Source of the DNA: Saxidomus purpurata
Taxonomy: Eukaryota; Mollusca; Bivalvia; Venerida; Veneridae
Direction: 5' to 3'
NCBI GenBank assembly: GCA_022818135.1
Contig: JAFMSR010000003.1
Span: forward strand, 37,368,854-37,432,853
Length of the DNA stretch: 64,000 nucleotides
Numbering within the stretch: position 1 is the stretch's first letter; each line of letters starts with the position of its first letter. The notes under the pieces were generated by a model, which made no database searches, had not been told where the DNA came from, and was given only the letters and a program-made list of their open reading frames with translations. A program made the position numbers and the translations under genes. Positions 26,101-39,800 of this stretch are shown here, piece after piece.

Positions 26101-29100
26101 AGGTAAATATATAAGACTGTCAACCTGTACTCACCCTTAAAGGTAGGTATTAAAGACTGTAAAGAGGTAAGTTCAGAAGACTGTCAACCTGTAGTCACCG
26201 GTAAAGATAATTATACAAGACTGTCAACCTGTAGTCACCCTTTAAGGTGAGTACACAAGACTGTCAACCTGTAGTCACCCTTTAAGGTGAGTACACAAGA
26301 CTGTCAACCTGTAGTCACCCTTTAAGGACAAGACTGTCAACCTGTAGTCACCCTTAAAGATAAGTACACAAGACTGTGTGATGTCAAAGCATTATAACAC
26401 AATTATCTGTTCATTTTAGGTGAACATATTATTATTACATAGACTGTTCTCATGAATTGGTAAATATATCATTTTGCAGTACTATTTGTTCAAGTGCAGC
26501 CATGTAGCTTCTTAATAGCAGGAACTTTAATATACCAATGTGAGTCTAGAATATTGTTTCATTCTGCTGGATGTTTATATCACAAATAAGGTTTAGCCAA
26601 CCTATTTATAAAAACTGTAAGTTGTTTTTTGTTTCAGCTGAAGAATAATCTAACAATGTCAGTTGATGTATTTGTGCTGAAGGATGAATTACAGACATAT
26701 AGACGTAATACCAAACTCATACCTTCCAAAGAAGATTTTATGAAGCTGACAACGCTGTCACCTCAAGAGTTGTTTGCCATTCCGCTATTTGCAGCATATC
26801 ACTGTGCCCTGTATGTCTGCCCTTCAGAACTTCTGTAAGTTAAACAACTTTTCATCATTACTGTTTACAGTTATACCTGATTTCTAACTAATATTAATCT
26901 ATAGGAAAAAGCTGTTTGTCAACTGTCTGTCTGACATGGTTGGTCACATAGAAACAGAAGTAGGCATGGAATTGCTGCTAGATACATTTAAAAGCTTGGA
27001 AGATGAAGATTTTTGTATCTTTATACCCCCAAAACGAAGTTTAGGGGGGTATATAGGAGTCACCCGGTGGTTGGTCGGTCGGTTGGTCGGTCGGTCGGTC
27101 GGTCGGGCGGGCGGTCGGTCGGTCTGTTGCATTTTCCTTGTCCGGAGCATAACTTGAAAACTACTAGTTGGAATTCAATACAACTTCATACAATGGTCAA
27201 GCACATTGAGAGGAAGTGCAGTGCACAAGAACTATAACTCCATCTTGACTAATTACAGAGTTATTGCCCTTTGTTACTTTTCCTTGTCCGGAGCATAACT
27301 TGAAAACTACTAGTTGGAATTCAATACAACTTCATACAATGGTCAAGTACATTAAGAGGAAGTGCAGTGCACAAGAACTATAACTCCATCTTGACTAATT
27401 ACAGAGTTATTGCCCTTTGTTACTTTTCCTTGTCCGGAGCATAACTTGAAAACTACTGGTTGGAATTCAATACAACTTCATACAATGGTCAAGCACATTG
27501 AGAGGAAGTGCAGTGCACAGGAACCATAACTCCATCTTGACTAATTACAGAGTTATTGCCCTTTGTTACTTTTCCTTGTCCGAGCATAACTTGAAATCTA
27601 CTAGTTGGAATTCAATACAACTTCATACAATGATCAAGCACAGTCAGAGGAAGTGCATTGTACAAGAACTATAACTCTATCTTGAGTATTTACTGAGTTA
27701 TGCCCTTTGTTAGTTTTCCTTGTCCGAAGCATAACTTGAAAACTACTAGTTGGAATTCAATACAACTTCATACAATGGTCAAGCACATTGAGAGGAAGTG
27801 CAGGCACAAGAACTATAACTCCATCTTGACTAATTACAGAGTTCTTGCCCTTTGTTACTTTTCCTTGTCCAGAGCATAACTTGAAAACTATTAGTTGGAA
27901 TTCAATACAACTTCATACAATGATCAAGCACACTCAGAAAAAGTGCAGTGTACAAGAACTATAACTCTATCTTGAGTATTTACTGAGTTATTGCCCTTTG
28001 TTACTTTTCCTTGTCCGAAGCATAACTTGAAAACTACTGGTTGGAATTCAATACAACCTCATACAATGGTCTAGTACATTTAGAGGAAGTGCAGTGCACA
28101 GGAACCATAACTCCATCTTGACTCATTACAGAGTTATTGCCCTTTGTTACTTTTCTCTGTCTGGAGCATTTTTTCGAAAAACTACAAGTTGGAATTCAAT
28201 ACAACTTCATACAATGGTCAAGCACAATGAGAGGAACTGCTAAGAACAATATCTCTTTTTAGTTTGTTTGCAAGGTATTATGTTACTACGAACTTCTTCA
28301 GTTTATAAAGCAATCCTTTTGGGGGTATTAATCACATTTAGTGATAGCTCTAGTTTATATTTGAAATAACTCCACTATCCAAGTAACTGCAGGAATCATT
28401 TAAAATATCTAACAAAGTACAGTGCAACATCCCTTCAACAGCCAACAGTCGGATGATTGGAAATTAACTGTTGTTCAGAGATGGCTGTTGCTGAGGGATT
28501 TCTTTGCGGTTATATATATGATCAGGTTTTTTTGTTGCTTTGCGGTACAATGCTATTGGTACTAAGCTTTTATATAAAGGTGAGAATATGTCTGGATTGT
28601 TGCATTTAATCATGATGTTAAAGTCAGACAAAGGAATGGATAAAACATACAGACATTGCGGATTTTTAGTGTTCTTCTTGGCTGTTTGAGAGGTTTTCTG
28701 TCAATTTTGGATGAAAAATAGTGGCTGTTGGCCAGAGTTTGAGGTGGCTGTTGGTGGGAGATAAAACATATAGAAAAACCAACAGGGAGAATTCAAATTG
28801 GCTGTTGTAATTAGTTGGCTGTAAGTGGGAGGTGACCATTAGTAGAGGTTGTACATTGATTATGAAATTTGCTCTTTAACCCATAACCTATTAAATTTCT
28901 GTAATGGACGGGTCTTTCTTTAAATTTGGACCGTACCATTCATTATTCAAAGGTGTTTACTGAGTAAGTAGCATAACACTGTATAATGTGCATGTTAATC
29001 ACAATCTATCAAGTTTTACCATCAGTGATCATAGTCTGCACTTATCCAAAGGCCCCCAGCAGGCTAATGTTTTAATTCATGTTTGAATGATTGTTCACTA

Positions 29101-32100
29101 TTTAATATGACCCAGCCTAGCTTGTACTTTATTTAAAGGTGGATAATCAGATTTTGGCCATGTAACAGATTTGTTTGAAACTTTAACATCTGATCATTTA
29201 CACTCATTTATGTTCACTTAGCGCTTAATTCAAGCAAGATTTTCACTAGAGGTATTTTTAATATTTGATTTCCCTATCCTGGTTGCCCAACCAAGATAGA
29301 GTTATTTTATCATAAGTACAAATTTGATACACATACTTCGCCTAAGGAAAGATATAAATATAAGACTTATTGTGTTATATTTGTAAAATATTTGCACTAA
29401 CAATTATATATTCCAGTTCATTAGAAATGCAAGTTTGAAAAATTGTTATTACCTCCCTTTACCTATCTTGGTTGACCACCTTTAACGCTGGGTGTTTTTT
29501 ACCTATTTTGTAAAACTAGTTTAATTGGATCATGATATATGATTTAAGTTTAAAAAATACCACTCGATATTTCTATATATTAGTTGATTAATCGAGATAA
29601 ACAATGCTGATGTAATGAAATCAATACTTTTATATATAAGAGTTAAATAGGTTGATGTTTAAAACAAAAAGAATTTGGACTTAGTTCAGAACAGTGTAAG
29701 ATTTTCATCTTGATAATTAACAAGACAAGTATTTAAAAACATGAAATAACAAATTTTAGACTATGTTTATATATGGTTTGAACTTATAAAGAGTTGGTAC
29801 AGTTTACTTCAAATTGAAAAACTGTTAATTCAGATTGAAAAAGGAAAACATTCTGTTGTAGTCACCAGTGAGACGACTGTTAGTGATATCATTAGTGCAT
29901 ATGAAAATATACTCTCTGATTGGCTTTGGATTTAAGGATTCACACCAGGCTTGTATTTATTCTACCTTGCTGGAAATACAAGTAACTGCTAAAAATATTT
30001 GTTTCCACAATGGAAAACATTGAAACAGTAATTTATATTCTTATACTGTTGCTGATTGGAGTACTGTTTCCTGTAAAAGCAGAAACATGGGACAATATCA
30101 AAAATGATTTTAGCTCCAATATAAATGACCCGTATGGTGCTAGTTACGGACTGGATTCAGTACGACCAATATCTGACTCCACACACACATTGAATGTTAC
30201 ACTGGATTGGAACTTAGTGTCAATCAATGATTTTGATGAAACGAATGGTTACATGGATATAAGTGGTTTTGTAACTCTTAAATGGGTCGCCGCCTATCCG
30301 ACAACAGTAGATGCCACAGACCTGATAAGACCAAATCTACTGTGGAAACCACCCATAGTGTTGATAAATTCCGTGAAAACATATGAAGCAATTGGCCATG
30401 ACACATCTGTGAAAATTCGTTACAATTTTCTCACAAATGAATGTGAGTGGAAACCTTTGGTTGTTGCGCGAGCGTCTTGCTCCCCAGATGTCAAGTACTA
30501 TCCATTTGATAAACAGTCATGCACCTTTCGACTTTCAGTTTGGGGATATAAATATGATGAAGTTAGTTTAACTTCCAGTAATAATGGATGGGGATTTCTG
30601 TTCTTTGAAGAGAATGGTGAATGGAAAATTGACGAGACCTCAGTAGAAACATCTGTGGTCAATGACTTTTCAATGATTGACTTTAAAATGAAGCTGACAC
30701 GTAGACCAATATACCATGTAATAAATTTGATTGCTCCCGTAATTTTGCTTGGGGCTTTGAGCGCCTGTACATTTTTGCTGCCAGCAGAATCTGGAGAAAG
30801 AGTGGGATTCTCTATGACATGCTTTCTGTCTTACACTGTGTTGCTCAATGTGATTATGGGATTTTTACCTACGTCTGCAACACCGCTGTCATTATTGAGT
30901 TATTATACATTTGTTATGATGGTCTTCAGTGCTGCAATGTCACTGATGAGTATAGTGACAATAAGAATCCACCACAAGCCGGAACAAGATCCGGTTCCCA
31001 GACTGATTGCTGAAATTTATATATGTTTAACATTCTGGAAAAAACACAATCAAGGACAAGATAAAGTGGATAAAGTGGTGCCGTTAGATACGTCATCCTC
31101 TTCTTGGGAAGATGAGTCGTTCACTGGCGATACTTTATCGCAAACCACTGACAATGATAATATCACAGAGGATGAGAGTATCACATGGAAGAGTGTAGCA
31201 AGTTTTCTGGACATGCTGTTATTCCTTGCATTCCTTGGAGGACAAATATTTTATTCAGTTGCCTATCTTGTTCCTATATTTGTTAACTGAATGTTTGCCG
31301 TGGCAACAAATGTTTAAACAAATATTAAATTGCAAAGCCACTGACTTTTAAGACTTAGAAATATGTAAACAGCTTTTAGAATGAGTACCTTCGATCATGA
31401 CTAAAAACTTTCAAATCAAACCTTAATACAAAAAATCTCAAAGTTTAAAAAGATCATCCAATGTCAAAAATTTCTATTGGTTTCATTCTTATTAATGATA
31501 TGAACCACTATGTAAATAAATGCTTTGGCGAAACTGTTTTTAAAAGTTAAACTTTTACAAATACATCATATCTTTAGAAATCAGCAAAGATCAACTTAAC
31601 AATAATTATCCAGCAAATGTTAATATTTATATTTTATGAATAAAGAAGCATAATGTGTATTCATAGGTTTTTGAGTGTTTTGTGTGTAATTCGGTACTTT
31701 CACACATCTGGCTTTGAGATTTGTAGCAATCCAAAAGGAAGAGTAACATGTTTAATATACAGAAAGCTATCTTTTTTAAAGTATGAGTTTGAAATGTTTT
31801 CTAAGTTTAGTTTGAAACAAGTACTAAACTTAGAGCCTGTTTATATCAAGGTTCAAATATATAATAAATCGAGTGTTATCATCTTCTTAAATATGATTTT
31901 TTAACAAGATAAAGAGTCCTGATGTTATTGCAACAAGTAGATCTATTACATGAATTTTTGTCATTATTATTGATGATTGATGAATTGGAGTTACAAATAT
32001 CAAATTTGTCATCATCTCTGTTATTTGATACCTTTCCCCCACCCCCCCCCCAGTTTTAAGTAGATGCAAAACTGTTGTGTATCTTGTACTTTAATATGAA

Positions 32101-35100
32101 GTTATAACAGTTTTGTGTCAAGCCTTTGAATTATTTTATTTTGTATGAAATGTAATTTAAACAAGATGAACTTAAAAGATACTTTATATCTTTACACATT
32201 TGCCAACTACCCTATAGTCATCTAATTGATATATCGTTTGGTAAACAATCAAAGAAGGATAGGTCTTATCTTCTAAATGCTATATCATTACATGCATTTT
32301 TGCCAAATGTAATGAAGAGATCATTAAATTATAAATTTCAACTTTTTTCTGCACTTTTGGGAGGTAAACTGTTATTGCTGTGTTTCTTAATTCCATTCAA
32401 CTTTTGTTCTTGTATCTTTTGGAAGTGTGAAGTGTCTGTTCTTTCCATAATCCGAGTGGTTAATGTAAATGAATAAATTGGCGAGAGGGGGGGGGGACAT
32501 CAATTCATAGAATTTGCTTGTTTTATTTGTTGATATTTGATGCCTGTCTCTGTTAATTTAGATACATGTATTAAATAAATTTTAGTTGTTTGTAGGAGCT
32601 TTAACATGTTACATTTATATTGTTAGCTTACCTGGCGAGCTACTAGGGTCACTCACCACCCAGGGTCAGTTGTATGTCCACCATTTCCTTCAAACAACAT
32701 CCCAGAAACCACTGGTCCAATGTTGATGAAACTTGGCAGGGATGTTCCTTGCATGAAACTCTATCTAAGTTGTCAAAAGAATTCCATTCCATGCAGTACT
32801 CTTGTGCCATGGAAAAAATTTAAAAATATTTTTTTTCAAGAACTGGATAGCCCAGAGCTTAGATATTTGGCATGTAGTATTGTCTAATGGACCTTAGGGA
32901 TGTAATCGATTCAAACGATATTGATATATCAACGATTAAACACTTTCGATTCAATATCGATTGCCATTTTGAAAAATCGTATATCGATAACGTTTTACCA
33001 TGCGATGATCATCTACAGTTTCACATTCAAAAATTTCATTAAAACTGAACCGGAACATAAACAATCACTCTACCAAGAATTCCATGTTTTTCTAACGAAT
33101 GATAATTTAATAAAATGTGGTCTCATAGGCAAAAATATTTCAGCACTGCAAGGGTTGGTATATATTATAGACCAGAACCATATGTTTAGTACAAATGAAG
33201 TCAAGAGATTTGGTTGAATATGTAGTCAGTGACTTTTTTACGCCCGTGTATCGATATATCGCTGTATCGTCGATATTTCTAAATTGATATAACGATACAA
33301 AAAATTTAATCAATGACATCCCTAATGGACCTCTAACAAAATTGTTCAAATTGACCCTGCCCAGAAGGCCACTTGATTTTACATAGGCTTAGAAACCACA
33401 AAGCCCAGAGCTTAGATTTTTGGAATATAGCATTATGTTGTTGACCTGTATGAAGATTTTTAAAATCAGAATCCCCAGGTAGTCAGGTGAGCAATATAGG
33501 ACCATCTTGGCCCTCATTTTTCTAAAGCAATCTGCTTTATGTAACATGTGATTACATTTCTAAAAATAATGAAAATCATGATTCTGTAGAAGTTATAGCA
33601 AGATTTAGACATAAAATTGAATCCGTGTTAAATAGCAGGCCCAGGGTTGTAACAGAATTAGCCACTTGTAACAGATGACTGCCTTATACAAGTGTATTCC
33701 ACATAGAAATGACTGAATATAAAATATCTGATTAATTATGTGTAATCTAGATGTCCTTTTCACTCTGTCTCTTGGTCAGGTAAGCCAGCAATACCTTTCT
33801 TCTATGAGAAGAAATGGTAAGCTTTGGTATTACCTCTGGTACTGGATTGTCCATGGACTTCAAGGGGTGTAGCTGCCATTATGCACATTACACCTGTAGA
33901 TACTAATTCAGCAAAAATGAAAATCAAACTTGCTTTATAATGTATTTAAACTGAAATGCTGAAGGAGTGAGGGATACTATTGACAGAATAATATCCATTG
34001 AAGTTGCACAGATTTAAATTCAATATACATATCAAAGTGGAATTATGCACATTTTTTTCAAGTAAAAAATCCAGCTGAAATATGTGTGTGTAAAAAGGGT
34101 AGAGGAAATAATAACTTTTAACCCAATACACCAAACTCTTCCTGCTACCAGTATGAAATAATAACTTTCCAAATATTACTTTTCCTATTTTGACTGGGGC
34201 AGTTTTTTTTTTTTTTAAACTGCATGCAGGAGTTGCTTCCCTTCAACTGCCAAAATCTCTACCAACAACAACACAAGGGAGATCACTGCCAAGAAAGGAA
34301 CTATTGCTTTTTTAGTCCGATTTTTTTATTTCTAAAATACCAACCAGCATTATCATTAGTTTAACACATTTTAAAGGCACAGCAACCGAAAAACTGCTTT
34401 TATAAAACTGTCACCAAAAATACACTATAATATAGTGTATTATGCAGTAAGATGCGCATAATGTCACTTTAAGTATATTTGAACATTTAAACAGTGTCTT
34501 TTTATCTCTAAATTGCTGGACCTTTGCCCCTCAGCCCAGCAAGACCCCATAGAAATGGGCTACCACCCCTTTGAGCCCTACTAGTGCGTAAAGGTCACAC
34601 ACTTTTTCACGCTTTAGACTCATCCACGTATAAAGCGACAATAAGTTGGTCGTAATTAATTGGTTTACATTACATCATACCTACATTTCCTTTTTCAAAA
34701 CTTTAAAAAACCTTACCCAACCATCATTTATATCAAAACGTGCCTGACATGGAGTAATGAAGTAGAAGAAAAACAGTCCTGTTATATTACACCAGTTGCC
34801 TCAAAAGTTCATTTATATGGGACTTAGAATCAGGTCATTACTGGTATGAAATATGAAATGGCAACATGTATTACATTTATTTCAGGTATGAGAAGACAAG
34901 CAGTCCCATATGGTGGCAGGATCTTGTACAGACCAAGGACAGGCAGAAATATTTTTCCTGTAAATCTCAAAATGATGAAAAACTTTTCAACATGAAAGTA
35001 AGTCAATACAGTATGTCAATCTGGGAGAAATTGTTTTGTGCTTTATAATATACATATAAATGTTCTGTCATAAATACAGCCTTTATTCAACCATCAAATA

Positions 35101-36793
35101 TGGCCTGACAGAAAAAAAATGCTTATTGTTTGTAAGTGCAATACACACAGTGCCATTATTTACAAGAGTGCATTCAATTGGCCTTTAGATACACATGACA
35201 TTAGTAACATTGCTTTTGACTGGGTCGTTACTGCTTGTTTATATGATCACATCAATAAAATAACGTCACACACAACACATTTTTTGCACTAAAAAGAGGT
35301 TTTTCTTCAATTTTATAAAATACCGTTTCAATTTAGTTTATTTGACACTTGTCAAAAGGTATATGATAAAAGGGTTGTTAGTAAAGTAATGTGATCCATA
35401 AGCCGGATTGGCTCTCGTCGAGGTTGGATCATACTGACGTGCTATGCACTCATATGATCCGACACACGACTCAAGCAAATCCGGCATTCAGTATCATGTT
35501 ACTATGCTAATTAATAACCCAATAATTGTATTTTCATTTCAATGAAAGCAGATAATTCTGAAAAGTGATTTATTTTACAACATAGAAGCATTAAAACTAA
35601 AATACAGAAGTGTTCTCTTTGAATTTCTTTCCTATAAATCAACTACAGCTGTTTTGTTATCTGCCAGTGGTGTATTGTTGTATTTGTTTCAGGTTGTTTG
35701 TGAGGAAGGTGAATCATTAAGACCACCCCAGATGTTAACCAGGACCATTCCATACTTTACAATAACCCTGCACCCTCCAGTGGTCTTACACAATTACCTC
35801 CCTTATGATTTACAATTCTCACTACAGGTAAAACATAGCTACAATTTTCACTGTTTGAAAACAACTTTCTTAAATACCCCTACCAAATAAGATTTTCTGG
35901 GTAATATAAAGGAATCACTTTATCCTGTTATGTCAGGCATGTCGCATCCCTGTGTGTTGTGTTCTGTGTTGTCACACATGTATCAAACAGTAAGGTAGAT
36001 GTGAGCTATTGCAACAAAACTATATACATAGGTAGCTGATATAAAATGGAAAGCTTGATAATCATGCATTTGGGGTCATTAGGGCCAAAGACTAAGGTCC
36101 AGGCCACACTAAGGTGTTATTTATGAAGTAACAGCTGTTCCAGCAGTGTTTATCGTCTAATAAACAAGGATTTTGAGTACTGATATGCACAGTAATTAAC
36201 AACCAAGGCCAGAGCGACCAGGAGTGATTCTCGAAGCAAGGTTGGTTATGGGACCCTGTGGTTGGTTGGTCGGTCGGTCGGGTGGTCAATCGGTTGCAAT
36301 TTCCTTGTCCAGAGGATAACTTGAAAACTACTAGTTGGAATTCAATACAACTTCATACAATGGTCAAGCACATTGAGGGAGTGCGTGTACAAGAACCATA
36401 ACTCCATCTTGACAATATAGAGTATGCCCTTTCTTACTTTTCCTTGTCCAGAGCATAACTTGAAAACTACTGGGGTTGGAATTCAGTACAACTTTATACA
36501 ATGGTCAAGTACAATGAGGAGGAAGGGGGGTGGCAAAAGAACAAAACCCATCTTGACTAATTACAGAGTTATTGCCTTTGTTACTTTTCCTTGTCCGGAG
36601 CTTAATGGGGGTGGGGTCAATACAACTATGGCAAGTAAATTAAGAGAAAGGCAGTGCCAGGAACCATAACTCTTCTTGCTCATTACAATTATTGCCCATT
36701 TCTGTTGGAAGCATAACTTGAAAACACTGGTTGGAATTCAATACAACTTCAGGGGGGGGGGGGGGGGGGGGGGGGTACAATAGTCGAGCACAA

Positions 36794-36832
<39 letters not shown>

Positions 36833-39800
36833 AATTGTTTTTTGGGGGGGGGAGTAAAAAAAAAAAAAATTTTTTTTTAAAAAAAAAAAAAAATAATAAC
36901 AAAAACATATCTGTTTTTTAGGGTTTTTTTGCAAGGTTTTCTGTAACTACAAACTTCCTCAGTTTATAAAACAGTCTTTCAGGGGTTTTAATCACATTTA
37001 GTGATAGGTCTAGTTAGGCTATAAAAACGCTGAAAAGGATGTTATTTAGATTTTAAGATGACAAGATATTACAAAAAGTGAATAAATCCAAAGCGTTATT
37101 TTCTACGCGGATATTTATTTAACGTCATGCTGCACAATATGACTTCATGTTGACTGCATAATCTTTTCCCCCTTTGTTTATGCTTTAATGAATATAATTG
37201 TTCTGTTCTTTGTATATAGACATAATCGTGAGTCATGTTAGAATGATTTTTTTGTATCTGTTTTATATCTTATAAATCTCTTGAGGATCATGAAACTAGT
37301 GAGTCATGTCAAATTTCACTAAAATCCTTGGAGATATTGAGCTGACATAACTGATTCCTTATTGTGACCTTGTGTTTGTGTAATAGTTCTTCATTTTATT
37401 TCCATAACATGAATTAGGAATAAGCAAAAAAGTTAGTTATAAAATTTAAGGTCCTAATGTGACAGCATATTTGAAGCTGCAATTTTATATGTAAATTGTT
37501 ATTGGTACAAAAGAATACATGTACTGCTGAAGTTCAAGCATAAAGACAGAACTTATAAGGTCACACAAGTCACTTCAGTACAGTAGCAGATGTCTGGATA
37601 GCCTATTTTATATTGCCTTATACTTAAGTTGCAGATGAATAACATCTTTACATATTTCAGGGCAGTGAGTCATCTAGCAGTCTGACACATGGCGATAGTA
37701 CACCGTTATATACAGTGAATATGTCACAAGTTTACAAGCTCAACTTATTTGTAAGTATTTGAAATAACCATTTTCTTAAAGCATGACATGTCCATTTGAC
37801 CATTTATGTGTTTTCCAAAAATTAAACTACATTCTCACATTGCTTGACTTCAATGTAAAGTAAATAGAGAAGGATAAGTTTATGTTTCTGCATTTACTTC
37901 CAGTAAATTTGCCATCTGGGTCATGCAGTAAGATTCAAGACCTGAGAGCTCCTTTCTGAAACTTTTCGTGTGTATTGGTATTTCCATTCTATAGGTTGCT
38001 GATTATCTGACATGTGATTGGAAAGGCACATTAGATATAACACAGGAAATGGAAGAGTTCAAGGCCATCTCCATGGATACTGACCTTGACCCTGACAACA
38101 ACAACAAGCACCTGAGCTTGAGTGTCCACTGTAACCATGACAAGTCGTGGAATTTCTACATCTATTCACCATACTGGATTGTAAACAAAACAGATCTTAC
38201 ATTCCAAATAAGGGTAACTAATTTTCTAGTGCTTCTGATGGCTCTTTGTCACATGTACTTAAGATGTTTACAACATTTTTGCCAGTGTTTGTATACTCTA
38301 AATTATATGTTTGAATTTATATTTTGCACGATATTGGTAAAGTATGCCTTATCAGAGAGTACTGAGCAAGATACCGGTATACATAGGCAAACAGCACATG
38401 ACAATTTCATATACAAAGAGACACGAACAAACAGAATATGAGGCAAGCCCTAAAAATCTGAAAGACAGACAAAAATGTTACAATCAGCATTTCCATGACC
38501 TACATTCAGACTTTTGAAAAATAATTATTAATATCAATTTTTATTACATGTATATGTAAATAAAGTACAGTGTAGATCAAATAAAAAGTACAGTGTAGAT
38601 CAAATAAGAATTTTTGATGAAATTATGGTAATGAAAATGACACTTACATAGGAAATGAATTTTTTTTTAACCTGAACAGCCACATCATTTAGTTACCAAA
38701 AACTTATGAATTATTCTGATCAGCTTAGTGTGGTATAAGGGAGGTAATCAGTTCCTGACTTTCTGCAATCTTTGTTACAACTGCAGTGATCCTCAGCAGA
38801 TATTTTATAGACATGTACTTATAATAAGATCTTTTGATAATTCTTATTCTTAGTTGTGTTATCTTGTTTATTTTGCTAGGGTTCTATGTCTGATGTGGCC
38901 TTAGAATGCTTACCTTCCAGCTACCCACAGCTGTTTAGATATAAGAAAAACAAACGTAAAAAGGTAAGTCACTCTTCCTGTCTTAATTTAAGCTATCATC
39001 TATAATTACTAACATAATTTTCTTAAAATGTGTATTTGTATGACATGAAAAAAATGAAATGACAAAACATAAAGGGGTCTTCATGTCTGAGTGATTTAGC
39101 AATTTTTTTTCTTTATCACCCTCAGGCAAAGTTAAAAGTGCTTGAATCCCATTGGTCACATGCATTCTCCATGGACACAGTTGGCAATTGTGGAGTGGTC
39201 GAGTGTTATGACAACCAAAGAAGGAGAAAATATACTGTAAGTACTGCAACTGTTTTCTCCAGATTGTGTATGCCTGTCTCAAGGCAGGATATACATAGTT
39301 CCCACATTAACAATATTTACCTCCCTTGTTCTGAATTGTCAGCCATTTTGTATGGCATTTTCCCTTAAAGTTAATAGGGAATATTTTGCTTAACAACTAC
39401 AAACTAACCAGATTTATAAACATAATTAATATATGATTCTGATATAGGCTGCCAATTCAGAACAAGGGAGGTAAATATTGTGGATGTGGGAACTATGTAT
39501 ATGTGATACACTTTGTAATTGTAGTTGTTAAGGCAGTCCCATTTGGCAAGTTTTGAAAGTTGTTCATAATAAGTACAAACTTTTATTCACACAGTAAGTT
39601 GGGTCTGACTGATTAGGGTCATTTGTTAAAATGTGTAAACATATCATATCATCTTATTGGCATGACTAGAGCATGTTCTACAGTACCTTGCATATTGTAT
39701 GGTTTCATTATTTCCTTTCCTTATTACAGTTTATGGTGCAGTGTCAGTTATCCAAGCTGAAACTTACAAAAATCATAACCATTCTTCCATTCTTCCTGGT

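Noticed and set aside
23040..26375. CRISPR-like arrays (regular repeats)
   Set aside because: Repeats are contiguous tandem units without unique spacers in a eukaryotic intron.
32921..33217. 98-residue ORF
   Set aside because: Lies within the hAT MITE and does not resemble a transposase.
38049..38441. 130-residue ORF starting at an internal ATG
   Set aside because: It is VPS13 exon 13 read through its donor at 38214 into intron; the real exon begins at 37995.
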